Counted from the first letter of the stretch, positions 47,756 to 59,968 are shown. The stretch: DNA of 64,000 nucleotides from Onthophagus taurus (GCF_036711975.1 NC_091970.1:8191501-8255500), one strand, 5' to 3'. The notes: generated by a model from the sequence alone, not told the origin. Made by a program: numbers and translations.

Positions 47756-48742
47756 CTTTAAAAACCTGAGTAAAAGATTCTGGTGTGCTTAACATATCTC
47801 TCAGTAATGTAGTTTTATTTTCATAATTCTTTTTAAGTCTCCGGATCTGTTTTTCTTTGTTCTTTAAACTGGCTCTTCTTAAATACTGACTCTGTTATTG
47901 GATTTGTAGCGGAGGAAGGTATGGCAGCATCTTTTGTTATATTTAACTCCTATAAATAAATAAAGTGTTATTTTATACACAAATCCGGCGGTTTTGTTGA
48001 TAATTTTATAGTGTTCATGATTTTATTTACTTATATGTATATATTTTTTTTGGTTTGTTGCACTTTTGTTGCATCATCAATAAACATATATTATTATTAT
48101 TATTAAATACATTACAAAGTAAAAAAACCTTGTTGAGTAAAAAGTGATAATGTTAAAAAGTTAAAAAATAACAATAACCAGCACAGAAATTAATTAATAT
48201 TTGTTTCTGATAGCTCTCAACATAATATGGTATCCTATCAATGTTATTAATAAAGTGAAAATAAAAGTAAAACTTACTATGACAGAATCCGTTAAATTAT
48301 TTTGCTCCAGTTCAGGCTGTCTAAGCGGTTCACTCGTTACAATGTGTGCTTCCTGAATAAAGAAAATGTAATTAGAACTGTAAATTTCATTCTAAAAGTA
48401 AATAGAAGCAATTAGAAGTAAGAAATTGGAATTTACATTCATGATCACTCTTAAAGGCTTTGCATCTCTTTTTAAGGTCAAGGGGGTCCTATTCAACATA
48501 AAGCTTTCCATTGTAAAGTGATTGTTGCAAATTCTCATACGTCTAGAGTACGTGTTTTCTGCTGGTACACCAAGACACTCATTCCATAATCACTGTCTAA
48601 AGTATCAAAGTAAATTTTCATTTAGTACAAAAAATCTATCTAACTTAAATTTATAAATTTACTTATTGATATTTAATGGAAAAGAAAATAATTTAACCAC
48701 TTCCTCTACCGAACGTCCGCAAATGTAGCAATTGCTATCCAT
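47756..48742 (-). pseudogene. THAP-domain gene relic with a premature stop
   Basis: Minus-strand exons 48663-48742, 48437-48596, 48278-48352 and 47756-47891 fit consistent phases (2, 0, 0). Together they give a THAP zinc-finger layout: start MDSNCYICGRS with the Cys pair, SFPLN, a Trp in LWNECLGVP, then RICNNHFTMESF with the last Cys and His, and LTLKRDA. A coiled segment follows (RRASLKNKEKQIRRLKKNYE). An in-frame TGA just before LWNEC breaks the domain, possibly a decayed CGA, and no acceptor avoids it. No further exons were found to the left. THAP domains bind DNA and are found in P-type transposases and in host proteins derived from them; which of these this was is unclear. Confidence 0.6.
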
Positions 48743-49109
48743 TATAACTAAATTCTACTATAAAACTCTACTAGGCCTTAAAAACTAACTAATTCTAAGA
48801 TAACGAACTATGGCAATAAACTAATGAAAACTAAGTTATACAAACAAATAAACTACTAAACAAATCTATGTAATAATGAAACGCTAAACAGGCAAAACTG
48901 CACAATAATTAAACAAGACACAGATAAAAGATTGATGAAGTAAATAAAAATGTTGAAATGGCTGAATAAGCAAGTCACGCAAGTTCTGATAGAACTGGAC
49001 GCATCTGGGATTTACAGATTTATGGACTTGAAATACATGGCGCCATCTATTGCCTTCTTTAAAGTCTACGAGTTTACCACTTAAAAATTTTGAAATAAAT
49101 GGTGCCATC
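48743..49109. other. Flank between the THAP relic and the mariner-like element
   Basis: No gene. Contains two GGCGCCATCTATTG/GGTGCCATCTA-like phrases; the second abuts the transposon's TA target. Confidence 0.4.
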
Positions 49110-49725
49110 TACAGGATGTCCCAGACCACCCGTACCAGCCGATTTATTCGGAAACGGTGAGTCCTAGAGAGTTGAAATAAAAAATTCGTCAACTAAAGCA
49201 GACACCCTCCTTCTAGATAGTGTGTTACGACCGACCAACAACAACCGGAAATGGGTGCAATTGAGTAGTACTTTAATATTTTATATGTAAAGAGGGGTCA
49301 ATTACGATATCATCGTAAAGAACTCTTCAATAGAAATCTCTTTTGCTTGAAAAAAATTTTTATATTGCTAATCGTTTTCGAAATAATCCACCCTAATTGT
49401 TGGTACTTTTTACCGGTGTTATTTAAGTTGACAAATAGATGTCGCTATTCGTCGTTTTGAAAAATCGTGTAATTTAGAAATGGCTGGTTAATAACAAGAA
49501 ATTGTTTTTACTAACAAAATGAATAAAATAACAAGGAGTTTTTTTTACCACAGAAGAATATTACAAAACACTAAATAATAAAACTTAATAATAAATTAAA
49601 AATTATAAAAAAAAAATAAAATTATTTAATTGTTATTGACAGAACGTCAACTTTGTGAAACTAGCAGTTATCAATTCTTCGTATTTATCTTGAACAACTA
49701 ATTAGAATTTTATTTAAACATCAAC

Positions 49726-50734
49726 ATGCCTTTCAACAATGAAGAAGCGTATGACATGTTGATGTTATTGGGGGAATGCAGACAAAATTTTCGGGCTGCC
49801 GAAAGATTGTATGCCGAGCGCTTTCCTTACCGACCACAGCAAAGTCGTCATATCTTCAGTCGTCTTGCTTGTAGAGTTAAGCGATTTGGGGTAGTTCGTC
49901 CTAATCACAACATCAGACACAGAATAAAAAGAACCGTGCAAGACAATCGAACAGCGGAGGTAATAGCCGGTGTTGAGTTATACCCTCATTTATCCGTCCG
50001 TGATATGGCAAGGGAATTCGATATCACCAAGAGCTCAGTCCAACGGATATTAAAAGAAAATAAATTTTACGCTTATCATGTAAATCTTTGCCAAGAATTA
50101 AGAGATCAAGATTTTAATAACTCAATTTTTTCATCGGAATATCCTTTGGACAGATGAAGCGACATTTAAAAGTAATGGGCAGTTAAACCTGCACAATGCC
50201 CACTACTGGTCAGAAGTTAACCCCCATTGGATGGTTGAAATGAACAATCAAAATCTGTGGTCTCTAAATGTGTGGTGCGGGATTTTGGGCGACACCATAA
50301 TTGGGCCCTTTTATTTTGATGGCACTCTCAATGGTCGCAGGTATGCGGAATTTCTTGCTGGCACATTGCAGCATGATTTGTTGGGTGACATTCCACTAGC
50401 AATAAGGAGGAGATTGTGGCTACAACAAGATTATGCTGCGGTATCTCGTGCGATTTGTGACCAAAAATTCCCTGGGCGATGGATTGGAAGAGGAGGTTGT
50501 GTGGCGTGGCCAGCACGATCACCCGATTTGACCCCTCTTGATTTCTATCTTTGGGGTCGACTTAAGAATTTAGTTTATAAACATCGACCAACAACAAAGG
50601 ACGAAATGAAGAACAGAATTCAAGAAGCGTGTCAGAATTTAAGTGCAAGAGAAATTTTAAATGCGGTAGATAGTGTAAGGCTCCGGCTTGAAAAATGTGT
50701 TGCTCAAAATGGTAGACAATTTGAACATTTATAA
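49726..50734 (+). pseudogene. Tc1/mariner-type transposase, frameshifted
   Basis: Residues 1-~55 (MPFNNEEAYDMLMLLGECRQ onward) form the N-terminal helix-turn-helix common in insect elements of this type. A second helical region around LSVRDMAREFDITKSSVQ follows. The frame shifts near 50115-50140. After it come the DDE parts: LWTDEATF (first Asp), WLQQDY (second Asp) and WPARSPDLTPLDFYLWG (third Asp). The second Asp is normally followed by GAPxH; here QQD is followed directly by YA, so about five residues appear missing. It would cut and paste its own element. The frameshift and motif loss make it inactive. Confidence 0.85.
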
Positions 50735-51793
50735 TCTTTATTATCTTGATTTTGTTAATTTTTTATTAGATTGAGCGTTTTGTGTCGTTTTGTCGTCCAA
50801 ATAATTCCTTTCCATAGTTATTTTATTCATTTATTTAATAAGAACTGGTATTTTTACTTTAATTTATTAAGTTTTATTATTTAGTGTTTTGTAATATTCT
50901 TCTGTGGTAAAAAAAACTCCTTGTTATTTTATTCATTTTGTTAGTAAAAACAATTTCTTGTTATTAACCAGCCATTTCTAAATTACACGATTTTTCAAAA
51001 CGACGAATAGCGACATCTATTTGTCAACTTAAATAACACCGGTAAAAAGTACCAACAATTAGGGTTTATTATTTCGAAAACGATTAACAATATAAAAATT
51101 TTTTTCAAGCGAAAGAGATTTCTATTGAAGAGTTCTTTACGATGATATCGTAATTGACCCCTCTTTACATATAAAATATTAAAGTACTACCATTGTTTAT
51201 AGAGTATATAGTTAGCTCATCCAATGCTTTTATTTGACTCCACGTTTTTAGTTGATAATATTCTCCAGAGGTGGCGCACTTTGTATTAAACTTATTAAAT
51301 ATGCCGTAGTAGCATATTGTTTACAGATTGTGAAATAATGCCACCTATAAATCAATGCCGTAAAAACAGAACAAATTCGTTCGAGAGAGAAACGAATATT
51401 CAGAAAAGGATAGTATGTTTCTCCTACTGGCTAACCGACTATAATCACCTCGTTTGTGTTTAATAAAAATATTCTTAGAGCAATAACAATTAAAAATAGG
51501 CAAAAACGCTTGAAGAATGATTTGTGTATTATGGAAAACATAAATACGAGAAAAAATATGTGTTTTATCAATGAAGAAATAAATAAATAAATACTTTTTT
51601 TTTTTGAAGTTATTGATTTATTCACCAGTAAAGTTTTAAAAATAATGTTACTTAAAATTTATTAAACTAGCAGAATAAAATGATAAAATAAATATCACAC
51701 AGTTAAGGAGCCTTAACAAGTTAAAATGTAAATAGGGAAATTAGGGTATGGATTTTTATGGATTTGATTTGTTGAAATAATACAATATGATGA

Positions 51794-51825
51794 CTGTAAC
51801 CATTCTCTATAAACAAAGCTCTAAC
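51794..51825. mobile_element. Second P-type excision footprint (one-sided)
   Basis: Exactly 17 nt of the right terminus (ATTCTCTATAAACAAAG, 51802-51818) sit, after one extra C, between CTGTAAC (51794-51800) and CTCTAAC (51819-51825), which match at six of seven bases. Identity to the element's end stops at base 17 on the inner side. This looks like a scar with only one end retained, inside the larger P-like copy. Confidence 0.55.
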
Positions 51826-52031
51826 TGAGAGAAAAAATTTATTATACATAAAAATAAAAAATATAAATAAAAAGTTAATAATACAATAAAAAAATTAATT
51901 ATGAGACAATATATTCATTTTTTCTGATTTATTATTGGTTTGTTTGTTTAATAAATTAACTTTCTTACATTCTGAAAATAACTGTATTTTGACTAAAATA
52001 TCCAGAAAAGACTCCAAGTGATTTTCGTAAT

Positions 52032-54262
52032 TTACAAAGTGGTGGTCAAACTTTTTTTTTGTAGGATATTAAAAATTTTTTTAACTAAACGTTTCCTGAC
52101 GCACCTTTTATACAGATAATTGTGAATATATAATCTAAATTGAGTTAGCGATGTGAATGTAATACTTTTACAAATTTCTGACGGTACATTTAAGGACATA
52201 TTGTTAATGTTGATTTTGTACATTTTATGAAACAAAAGAATTTCATCAGAATTACTAAGTTCGCCTTCTTTCAACAAAATTTCTCGGCACCAGTCACACT
52301 GAATTTCGTCAATGTGAACTTTTGCACAATAACCCGCAAAATATGCCAATGAACATCCTTCCAATATACTGTGGATGCTAAATTCCTCACATGTTGTTAT
52401 TATCTTCATCAGACTCTGAGATATCCATTGGAGATACCGACGAGTCTCTTGTTGCTACATATTCATTTGTAGATAAAAACACGGCTCGATCTTCTTCACA
52501 ATTAGCTTGCACTTTCTATTTTAACAAACTATTTATAGAAATCTGCCTGATCGTAAGGCGAAGCAATTGCGCGGACGGATTTCTGGCATAACCCCCACGC
52601 TGTCGGATAATTGAAAAAAGATTTTCAATAATATCTTGATTTAATCGGGATGTTATTATAAATTGTTTCCCTGTGCGTTTTTCTTCATTATAAAGTTGTA
52701 AAACAGCCTGAACCGTTTGAATAACCCCGTCGAAACAGGGAGGTCTGGTAAACTTATTACTTTTCTTATCCTTTTTTTTTAATTGTGAAAATATGTTTTT
52801 GTAATTCGCTACGGTAATGGAAGCTATAACAGTACTCAAACGGGTGCTGTAATGAGACTCTTTACAGCATCCGATGCTGTAATGAGATTTTAGTAACATT
52901 TTATGGAACCAGTTCAAGTTGGTGACATTGGGTCATTAATTTTTCTAGTTGTCAATGTGACAATTTTTGTCTATGGATGTTTAAACACGTTCTTAGCATC
53001 AAATACAAGGTCCACAATGATGAGGACATGGACTCTGAGCAATTTCTCTTATTTTGGGAGGTGTACATGAAACATTTTTTTCAGGTGAATATATTTTGTG
53101 TTTTGACGGTTTCTAATTGTCAATTCAAAGTTTCTACTTTCAAGTGTTCCGGTGTTACCAACTGCTACATACCTGTTTCCCTACATTGCCAAAATTTACT
53201 TTATTTTTGTTAAAAAAAAGTATAAAAACGCGAATTACAAAAAATAGCATAAAAAACACGTTTCATAAGACTTAAAGCACTCATTCATTAAAAAACTCGT
53301 TTTTCAACTTGAATTCGTGCATTTCAAGCGTGTCTTACGAAACTTGTTTTTTAATATACTATTATAGCTTCATATAAAACATTTAATACATCCTCCGAAG
53401 CATCGGAAAGTGGGCATTTGAAAGGATTTCTACTGTATCTAGTACAACTGTTGAGACAGTCAAACCATTTGTCCATAAACATAATGAAATCTGCAATGTC
53501 AGTAGCTGTTGAACTTTTTAGCTCGCCTGTTGCTATTGACGTTTTTAATGCCGACGCAACGCTTTTGCTAAATATTTGGGCGGCCAGTTTTACCGATAAT
53601 TTCTGAAACGGCGAAGGATATAAATGAGCGTTTGAGATTTTGAGTAAACATCTCGCCCCTGACTTTGACTTTTGATCAATATGATATAATCTTCTGATAC
53701 CTTGAAAAGAAATTGTTTCGTATGCTTTTCAAAAGATGAGGGGCATCAAACACTTTTTGCGTATTTTTAAACATGAAATAAGGTTTTTTAGGACTATTTT
53801 TTGTCTTAATAAATGTTTATACGCATTTGGTGCTTTATAATATAAACTAAGTGAAAATTGTTTTTCATTGTATGTCCAGTGGCCTTTTGTTTTATGTAGT
53901 AATTGCATTGCCGCAAATGTTCTATGTTGAGGGGAATGATATTTTATAACACTTAGACAGGATTGTAAATTGTTTGATAGTGTGGTGGTAGTTAATCTTT
54001 TTTTTAGTTTTTATATTGTTGACTTCGCATTTTTACATTTCAGTCTGAGTTTATCGTATTTTTCCTTTAATTTATTTAAAGCACAGGGTATCTGACTATG
54101 ATGGGAGTTCGGTGACGGAAATTCTAGATACTCACTTGGAAACTTCTTTTGACAAGGCGAACTATCTAATACTGGTGACGATTTAGAACTTTTATCAGGG
54201 GATAGAAAACGTACCTCGCCATGTTTAGAAAACGCATAATTGCTAACAATATACATAAACAA
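52032..54262 (-). pseudogene. P-element-type transposase remnant
   Basis: On the minus strand, from the N-terminal side: a linker/coil (LNKLKEKYDKLRLKCKN, ~54030); then RTFAAMQLLHKTKGHWTYNE and SLYYKAPNAYKHLL (~53830-53930); KVFDAPHLLKSIRNN (~53730); VKLAAQIFSKSVA and MDKWFDCLNS (~53450-53600); SRLNQDIIENLFSIIRQRGG (~52580-52640); and the C-terminal YFAGYCAKVHIDEIQCDWC (~52330). These phrases match P transposase/THAP9 in order. The stretch expected between YKHLL and FDAPHLL, which holds catalytic residues, is largely missing. Stops and frame changes occur (TAG after 52516, a shift near 52400). I could not find the N-terminal THAP finger. Not functional. Confidence 0.8.
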
Positions 54263-55009
54263 TCTTTATATTTAAAAATATTTTAATTTTATTTGTATAT
54301 GTACTTATATCGTCAATCCTGCTTAATTTCAACAAAATGCGAATCTGTATTTTCGGTTCTTTGAAATTTTCTTATGTTTGCTCAAAATATCGCCCCTTCA
54401 ATTAGCCGTCCCTGTGCAATAAACAACCAGTACACCCACACGCGCCTGCCCCGGATGTATTCGTTAAAAGTGTTAAAACCTAAAAACACGAAATATCGAC
54501 TGATTGATAAAGCCGCCGACCGAGATTAATACCAATGTATACATAACTGAACTTACTCGATAAGAATGGTCTTAATTACCTACAATTTTCGATTTATTAT
54601 TGATTTAATTTTATATTCAGTCGATTAATTTTGCTTTTTTTAAAGTTCATTGTAGGCTTCTGTAAAATATTTTGATGTGGAATTGTCAATGGTTTATTAT
54701 CTGATTTAACTCCTAGATGGAACACTGTTCGTTAAGATATAAAAATAAAAACAGATTTAATCGCTAGATGGCGACATCAAAAAATAAATCTTTTATGGGT
54801 TGCCAATTCTTTCTATCTCGTGAGCTAACTATATTCTCTATAAACAAAGGTACTACTCAATTGCACCCACTTCCGGATGTTGTTGGTCGGTCGTAACACA
54901 CTATCTAGAAGGAGGGTGTCTGCTTTAGTTGACGAATTTTTTATTTCAACTCTCTAGGACTCACCGTTTCCGAATAAATTGGCTGGTACGGGTGGTCTGG
55001 GACATCCTG

Positions 55010-57057
55010 TATTGGTTTCTTTAAATACTACTGTAACGCGACCATTGCGCCATCTACATCGATTCAGTTTATGTGAGAGAGAAAGTATCATACGAAGTTT
55101 TCATTAGTTGAACAAGGATAGATAGGAGTGCCAATTTATTAGCCGGAGTCCGGCCTCTGTATACTCTGTGTGTGAACACGACTCTGAGCTGCTCTGAGCT
55201 CAGCTGATCGAAACCATTGAAACTAAAAATCGATATCACCTCGTCGACCAATAAGAACGTTGAAAATTAAAAACAAGTAGAGATGGGAGGAGGCTGTGAC
55301 GAGGACAGTAAGTATTGGTATCAAGCGCTTGGGAAAGTAGTTTTTAGCGGACCGACTTTTTTGATCTCTCGGTACTACTTCGTGCTATACATAACTAAAT
55401 ATTTAGATTTTAGGTTATGTTTATGTCAAACATTTATTTGGTGTTTTATAAACATCAAAGTCATCAGCTGCTATTAATTTTTAATTCACCGTCCAATAAG
55501 ATAAAAGCGTACTCACCACGTGTTCACGCATGTCTCTTGTGTAAACGAGGGCACGACAGAGACAGATATATATATATATCTGCACTCTAGTGTTTACACT
55601 CTTTTGCTGCCTTAGTCAGCGATATAGGAGATAGTATATATATGGTTTTATCCTACTCTCTCTCTCTCTCTCAAATAATAAACGGGTTCTCTCTAATATC
55701 GATTTTCAGTCGATAACCGCAGTTATCTATTTTATTTAAAAGTTATCTCTCGTAAATAAGCATTGTTATTAAAGTAAATTTAGGAAAACAATTTTTTTTT
55801 GTTACTCATAAAACGAGTTAATTTGATTTTGTGTTTAATTAAATGAATTTTTGTCGAACCTGATTAATTTTCTTTTTGAACCTGAACTTGCCCGAAACCC
55901 TGAGTTTAATAAGAGTCTCTTAAAATTAAAGAAACCCAAATTTATAGTTTAATAACTTGTGTAAAAACACCACAATATGTTATAGATATTAAGCTGCTTC
56001 TTTTAATGACGTTTCATTTTGGCAAATCTAAAACTAAAATAAAAATTAGTCCAATTTCATCTCAATCAACAACAAATGGAAAGTTAGGAATAATAGAATA
56101 AATGATGGGATGGGAGGAGTTAAATATAAGTATTAAATCTCCTTTTTATTAAACCATGACATCTATTCAACGTTCATTTTAATACAAATATATATGTAGT
56201 ATAACACGGTTACGTTGGTATAATTAAAAAGAAAAAACAAACCGGAAGTGATAATTAACAGGACTGTTACACCCTCAATTTACAACAATAATATTGCATT
56301 ATTAATCTAATAAATTATTTCTAACAATAACAGAGTATTTTTTAACAATAATAATTCGTTTCAGTTATACTCTAAAGATATGCTACGATTTTTCGTTTTA
56401 ATTTAATTCTTTACAGTCCCGTTCATTTCACGCTTTGCTTTCTTGAGCAACGAAATTTATTAAAATACATAAACGTTAGACGATTGTGACATGAAATTAA
56501 TTCTTGGTTAAGTTACAATTACATTATATTGTCTTATTACTTTTTTTTTGATCAACAATTTGCGCCTACAGCGTTTCTAAAAGTATACAGGGCGTGTTAC
56601 ATACACATGTATAGCGGAAATGCGATTATTTATGAAAAATTTTTTTTTTAATCGTTTCACATTTATTTATTAATTAATTAATATATTGCAGTATACATAC
56701 TTTATTTATGAGTATGTTGTTAAGATTATGTATTTATTTATTATTTACAAATGGTTTTTATAACAACATTTATCATTTTTTTTTAAAGATTTTTTTTAAA
56801 TTAATTTTCCTAATAACTAAATAACAATGAATATAATTTTTTTTTATTAAATTAATAAAATCAGGTTTTAAGAGGTATTTATCACACAGTTTATTTTTTA
56901 AGAAGCAGAGTTTCGACTGAACACCAACTTTTTCTTTTTTCTTCCTATTCTAACTTTTTTTAAATTTTATTAATTAATTTTTTTTTAAATCAGTCACATT
57001 GATAATTGAATTTTGTTCATTTTTAATGTTTTTTCAATCTTTCAATACACGCGCGTA
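55010..57057. other. AT-rich intergenic region with microsatellites
   Basis: 55020-55160 and 55618-55650 are the partner arms of the repeat at 46.3 kb. A palindromic AGATATATATATATATCT lies at about 55563-55580 and a (CT)n run at about 55651-55671. About 56580 carries TATACAGGGCGTGT, resembling a transposon end. No gene was recognised; short frames here have no family resemblance. Confidence 0.4.
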
Positions 57058-57150
57058 CAAGAAATTAAAAATAACAAGGCTCTCAGGTCTGGAGATCTGC
57101 CTATAGAGCTAATCAAACATGGTACTATGAAAGTACTGAAAATAATATGC
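57058..57150 (+). pseudogene. LINE reverse-transcriptase crumb
   Basis: The frame QEIKNNKALRSGDLPIELIK, then HGTMKVLK, corresponds to the segment of non-LTR reverse transcriptases usually written KNNKAPGxDxIPxELIK. Only about 31 codons remain before the sequence changes abruptly into the ACCGGAAGT repeat. Confidence 0.7.
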
Positions 57151-57505
57151 ATCCTCAATTTTGACATATTTGTAATTTTCATTAAAAATCCTTTAAAATG
57201 AGTACAAACACGACATATTTATCTTCAATATTAATGAAGTTATGGTCAACTTCCGGTTAAGAATGTCAACGTCAATTTTGCCATATTTGTAATCGTCGTG
57301 AAAAATCCTTTAAAATGAGTCCAAACATGATACGTTTAATTACAATATTACTCGAGATATAAGCAACTTCCGGTTTGAAATGTCAACGTCATTTTGACAT
57401 ATTCTTAATTTTAATAAAATGTTTTAATATTTGTCGCAAAAACAAAAATATAAGAAGCGTTTTTTAATGAAGATGACAAATATGTCAAAATTGACGTTGA
57501 CGTTT
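57151..57505 (-). repeat. Truncated unit of the ACCGGAAGT repeat, minus orientation
   Basis: Modules TTAATGAAGTTATGGTCAAC and TTACTCGAGATATAAGCAAC are present in order. The unit's centre is deleted near 57455. Confidence 0.85.
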
Positions 57506-57514
57506 AATTAATGA

Positions 57515-59968
57515 ATAAATTCGATAAAAGTGATCTAAAAGCCCTCTAGCGTGAAAGTATAAAAAATTTCATGAATTTTGATACCAAACACGCCCTCTTT
57601 AGGAAAATATAGGAATTAAGGCAAAAACAAAATGGCCGCTTCTTTGTTGATTTTTAACCTAACATTTTTGATTTTTACCGGAAATATATCGTGTTTGGTA
57701 TCAAATTAAAGCAAATTTAATTTCCTATGCAAATTTGATCAAAAAATATTGATTTTATTTAATTTAGAAAATTTTTTGTGAAATTGATTAATAAATAAAT
57801 TTGAGAAAAGTGATCTAAAAGCCCTCTAGCGTGAAAGTATATAAAATTTCATGAATTTTGATACCAAACACGCCCTGTTTAGGAAAATTAAGGCAAAAAC
57901 AAAATGGCGGCGTCTCTGTTGATTTTTAACCTAACATTTTTGATTTTTACCGGAAATATATCGTGTTTGGTATCAAATTAAAGTAAATTTAATTTCCTAT
58001 GCGAATTTGATCAAAAAATATTGATTTTATTTAATTTAGAAAATTTTTTGTGAAATTGATTAATAAATAAATTTGAGAAAAGTGATCTAAAAGCCCTCTA
58101 GCGTGAAAGTATATAAAATTTCATGAATTTTGGTACCAAACACGTCCTATTTAGGAAAATATAGGAATTAAGACAAAAACAAAATGGCCGCTTCTTTGTT
58201 GATTTTTAACCTAACATTTTTGATTTTTACCGGAAATATATCGTGTTTGGTATCAAATTAAAGCAAATTTAATTTCCTATGCGAATTTGATCAAAAATAT
58301 TGATTTTACTTAATTTAGAACATTTTTTTGTTAAGTTGATTAATAAATAAACTCAGGAAAAGTAATCTAAAAGCCCTCTAGCGTGAAAGTATAGAAAATT
58401 TCATAAATTTTGACACCAAACACGGCCTGTTTAGGAAAATAAAGGAATTAAGGCAAAAACAAAATGGCGACCTTTAGTTGATTTTTAACCTAACATTTTT
58501 GATTTTTACCGGAAATATATCGTGTTTGGTATCAAATTAAAGCAAATTTAATTTCCTATGCGAATTTGATCAAAAATATTGATTTTACTTAATTTAGAAC
58601 ATTTTTTTGTGAAGTTGATTAATAAATAAACTCAGGAAAAGTAATCTAAAAGCCCTCTAGCGTGAAAGTATAGAAAATTTCATAAATTTTGACACCAAAC
58701 ACGGCCTGTTTAGGAAAATAAAGGAATTAAGGCAAAAACAAAATGGCGGCCTCTTTGTTGATTTTTAACCTAACATTTTTTATTTTTACCGGAAATATAT
58801 CGTGTTTGGTATCAAATTAAAGCAAATTTAATTTCCTATGCGAATTTGATCAAAAATATTGATTTTACTTAATTTAGAACATTTTTTTGTGAAGTTGATT
58901 AATAAATAAATTCAGGAAAAGTAATCTAAAAGCCCTCTAGCGTGAAAGTATAGAAAATTTCATAAATTTTGACACCAAACACGGCCTGTTTAGGAAAATA
59001 AAGGAATTAAGGCAAAAACAAAATGGCGGCCTTTAGTTGATTTTTAACCTAACATTTTTGATTTTTACCGGAAATATATCGTGTTTGGTATCAAATTAAA
59101 GCAAATTTAATTTCCTATGCGAATTTAATCAAAAAATATTGATTTTACTTAATTTAGAACATTTTTTGTGAAATTGATTAATAAATAAATTTGAGAAAAG
59201 CGACCTAAAAGCCCTCTAGCGTGAAAGTATAGAAAATTTCATGAATTTTCATACCAAACACGCCCTATTTAGGAAAATATAGGAATTAAGGAAAAAACAA
59301 AATGGCGGCCTTTAGTTGATTTTTAACCTAACATTTTTGATTTTTACCAGAAATGTATCGTGTTTGATATCAAATTAAAGCAAATTTAATTTCCTATGCA
59401 AATTTGATCAAAAAATATTGATTTTATTTAATTTAGAAAAATTTTTGTGAAATTGATTAATAAATAAATTTTAGAAAAGTGATCTAAAAGCCCTCTAACG
59501 TGAAAGTATATAAACTTTCATGAATTTTGGTACCAAACACGTCCTATTTAGGAAAATATAGGAATTAAGGCAAAAACAAAATGGGGATTTTTTGTTGATT
59601 TTTAACCTAACATTTTTGATTTTTACCGGAAGTATATCGTGTTTGGTATCAAATTAAAGCAAATTTAATTTCCTATGCAAATTTGATCAGAAAATATTGA
59701 TTTAACTTAATTTAGAACATTTTTTGTAAAATTGATTAAGAAATAAATTCGAGAAAAGTGATCTAAAAGCCCTCTAGCGTGAAAGTATAGAAAATTTCAT
59801 GAATTTTGATACCAAACACGCCCTCTTTAGGAAAATATAGGAATTAAGGCAAAAACAAAATGGCGGTCTTTTTGTTGATTTTTAACCTAACATTTTTGAT
59901 TTTTACCGGAAATATATCGTGTTTGGTATCAAATTAAAGCAAATTTAATTTCCTATGCGAATTTGATT
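57515..59968. repeat. ~279-bp tandem array, nine units
   Basis: GCCCTCTA(G/A)CGTGAAAGTAT recurs at 57541, 57821, 58093, 58373, 58652, 58932, 59211, 59490 and 59769. Each unit carries GATACCAAACACG and, about 100 bp on, its inverse CGTGTTTGGTATC, so each copy can fold into a hairpin. AAAATGGCGGC marks most units. Confidence 0.9.

Larger units (their letters stand above)
51191..54849 (-). mobile_element. P-like transposon nested in the mariner-like element
   Basis: The left terminus CATTGTTTATAGAGTATATA (51191-51219, 29 bp) matches the right terminus (54821-54849) in reverse complement with two mismatches. The element is flanked by the 7-bp direct repeat GTACTAC (51184-51190, 54850-54856). The uninterrupted version of this target is visible in the host's left repeat (complement of GAGTAGTACTTT near 49264), which proves insertion. 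Length is 3,659 bp. Canonical P elements make 8-bp duplications, so seven is slightly short. Confidence 0.85.
49112..55009. mobile_element. Mariner-like (Tc1/mariner superfamily) transposon with ~480-bp terminal inverted repeats, interrupted
   Basis: The left end CAGGATGTCCCAGACCACCC at 49112 and the right end, in reverse complement, to 55009 are both flanked by TA (49110-49111 and 55010-55011). The left repeat runs to about 49600. The right repeat is split into 50866-51190 and 54857-55009 by a P-like insertion. Without that insertion and its target duplication the element is about 2.2 kb and encloses one transposase frame (49726-50734). Confidence 0.85.

Noticed and set aside
48590-48600. 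Reading the THAP gene's TGA as selenocysteine
   Set aside because: THAP proteins are not selenoproteins and no SECIS-like element was seen; a nonsense change is simpler.
55300-55345. U1- or 5S-like RNA (ATACTTAC on the minus strand; CGCTTGGGAA on the plus strand)
   Set aside because: Only 8-10 bases match; the rest of neither RNA is present.
13505-59968. Tandem arrays as CRISPR
   Set aside because: Units are contiguous long satellites without unique spacers, in a clearly eukaryotic genome.
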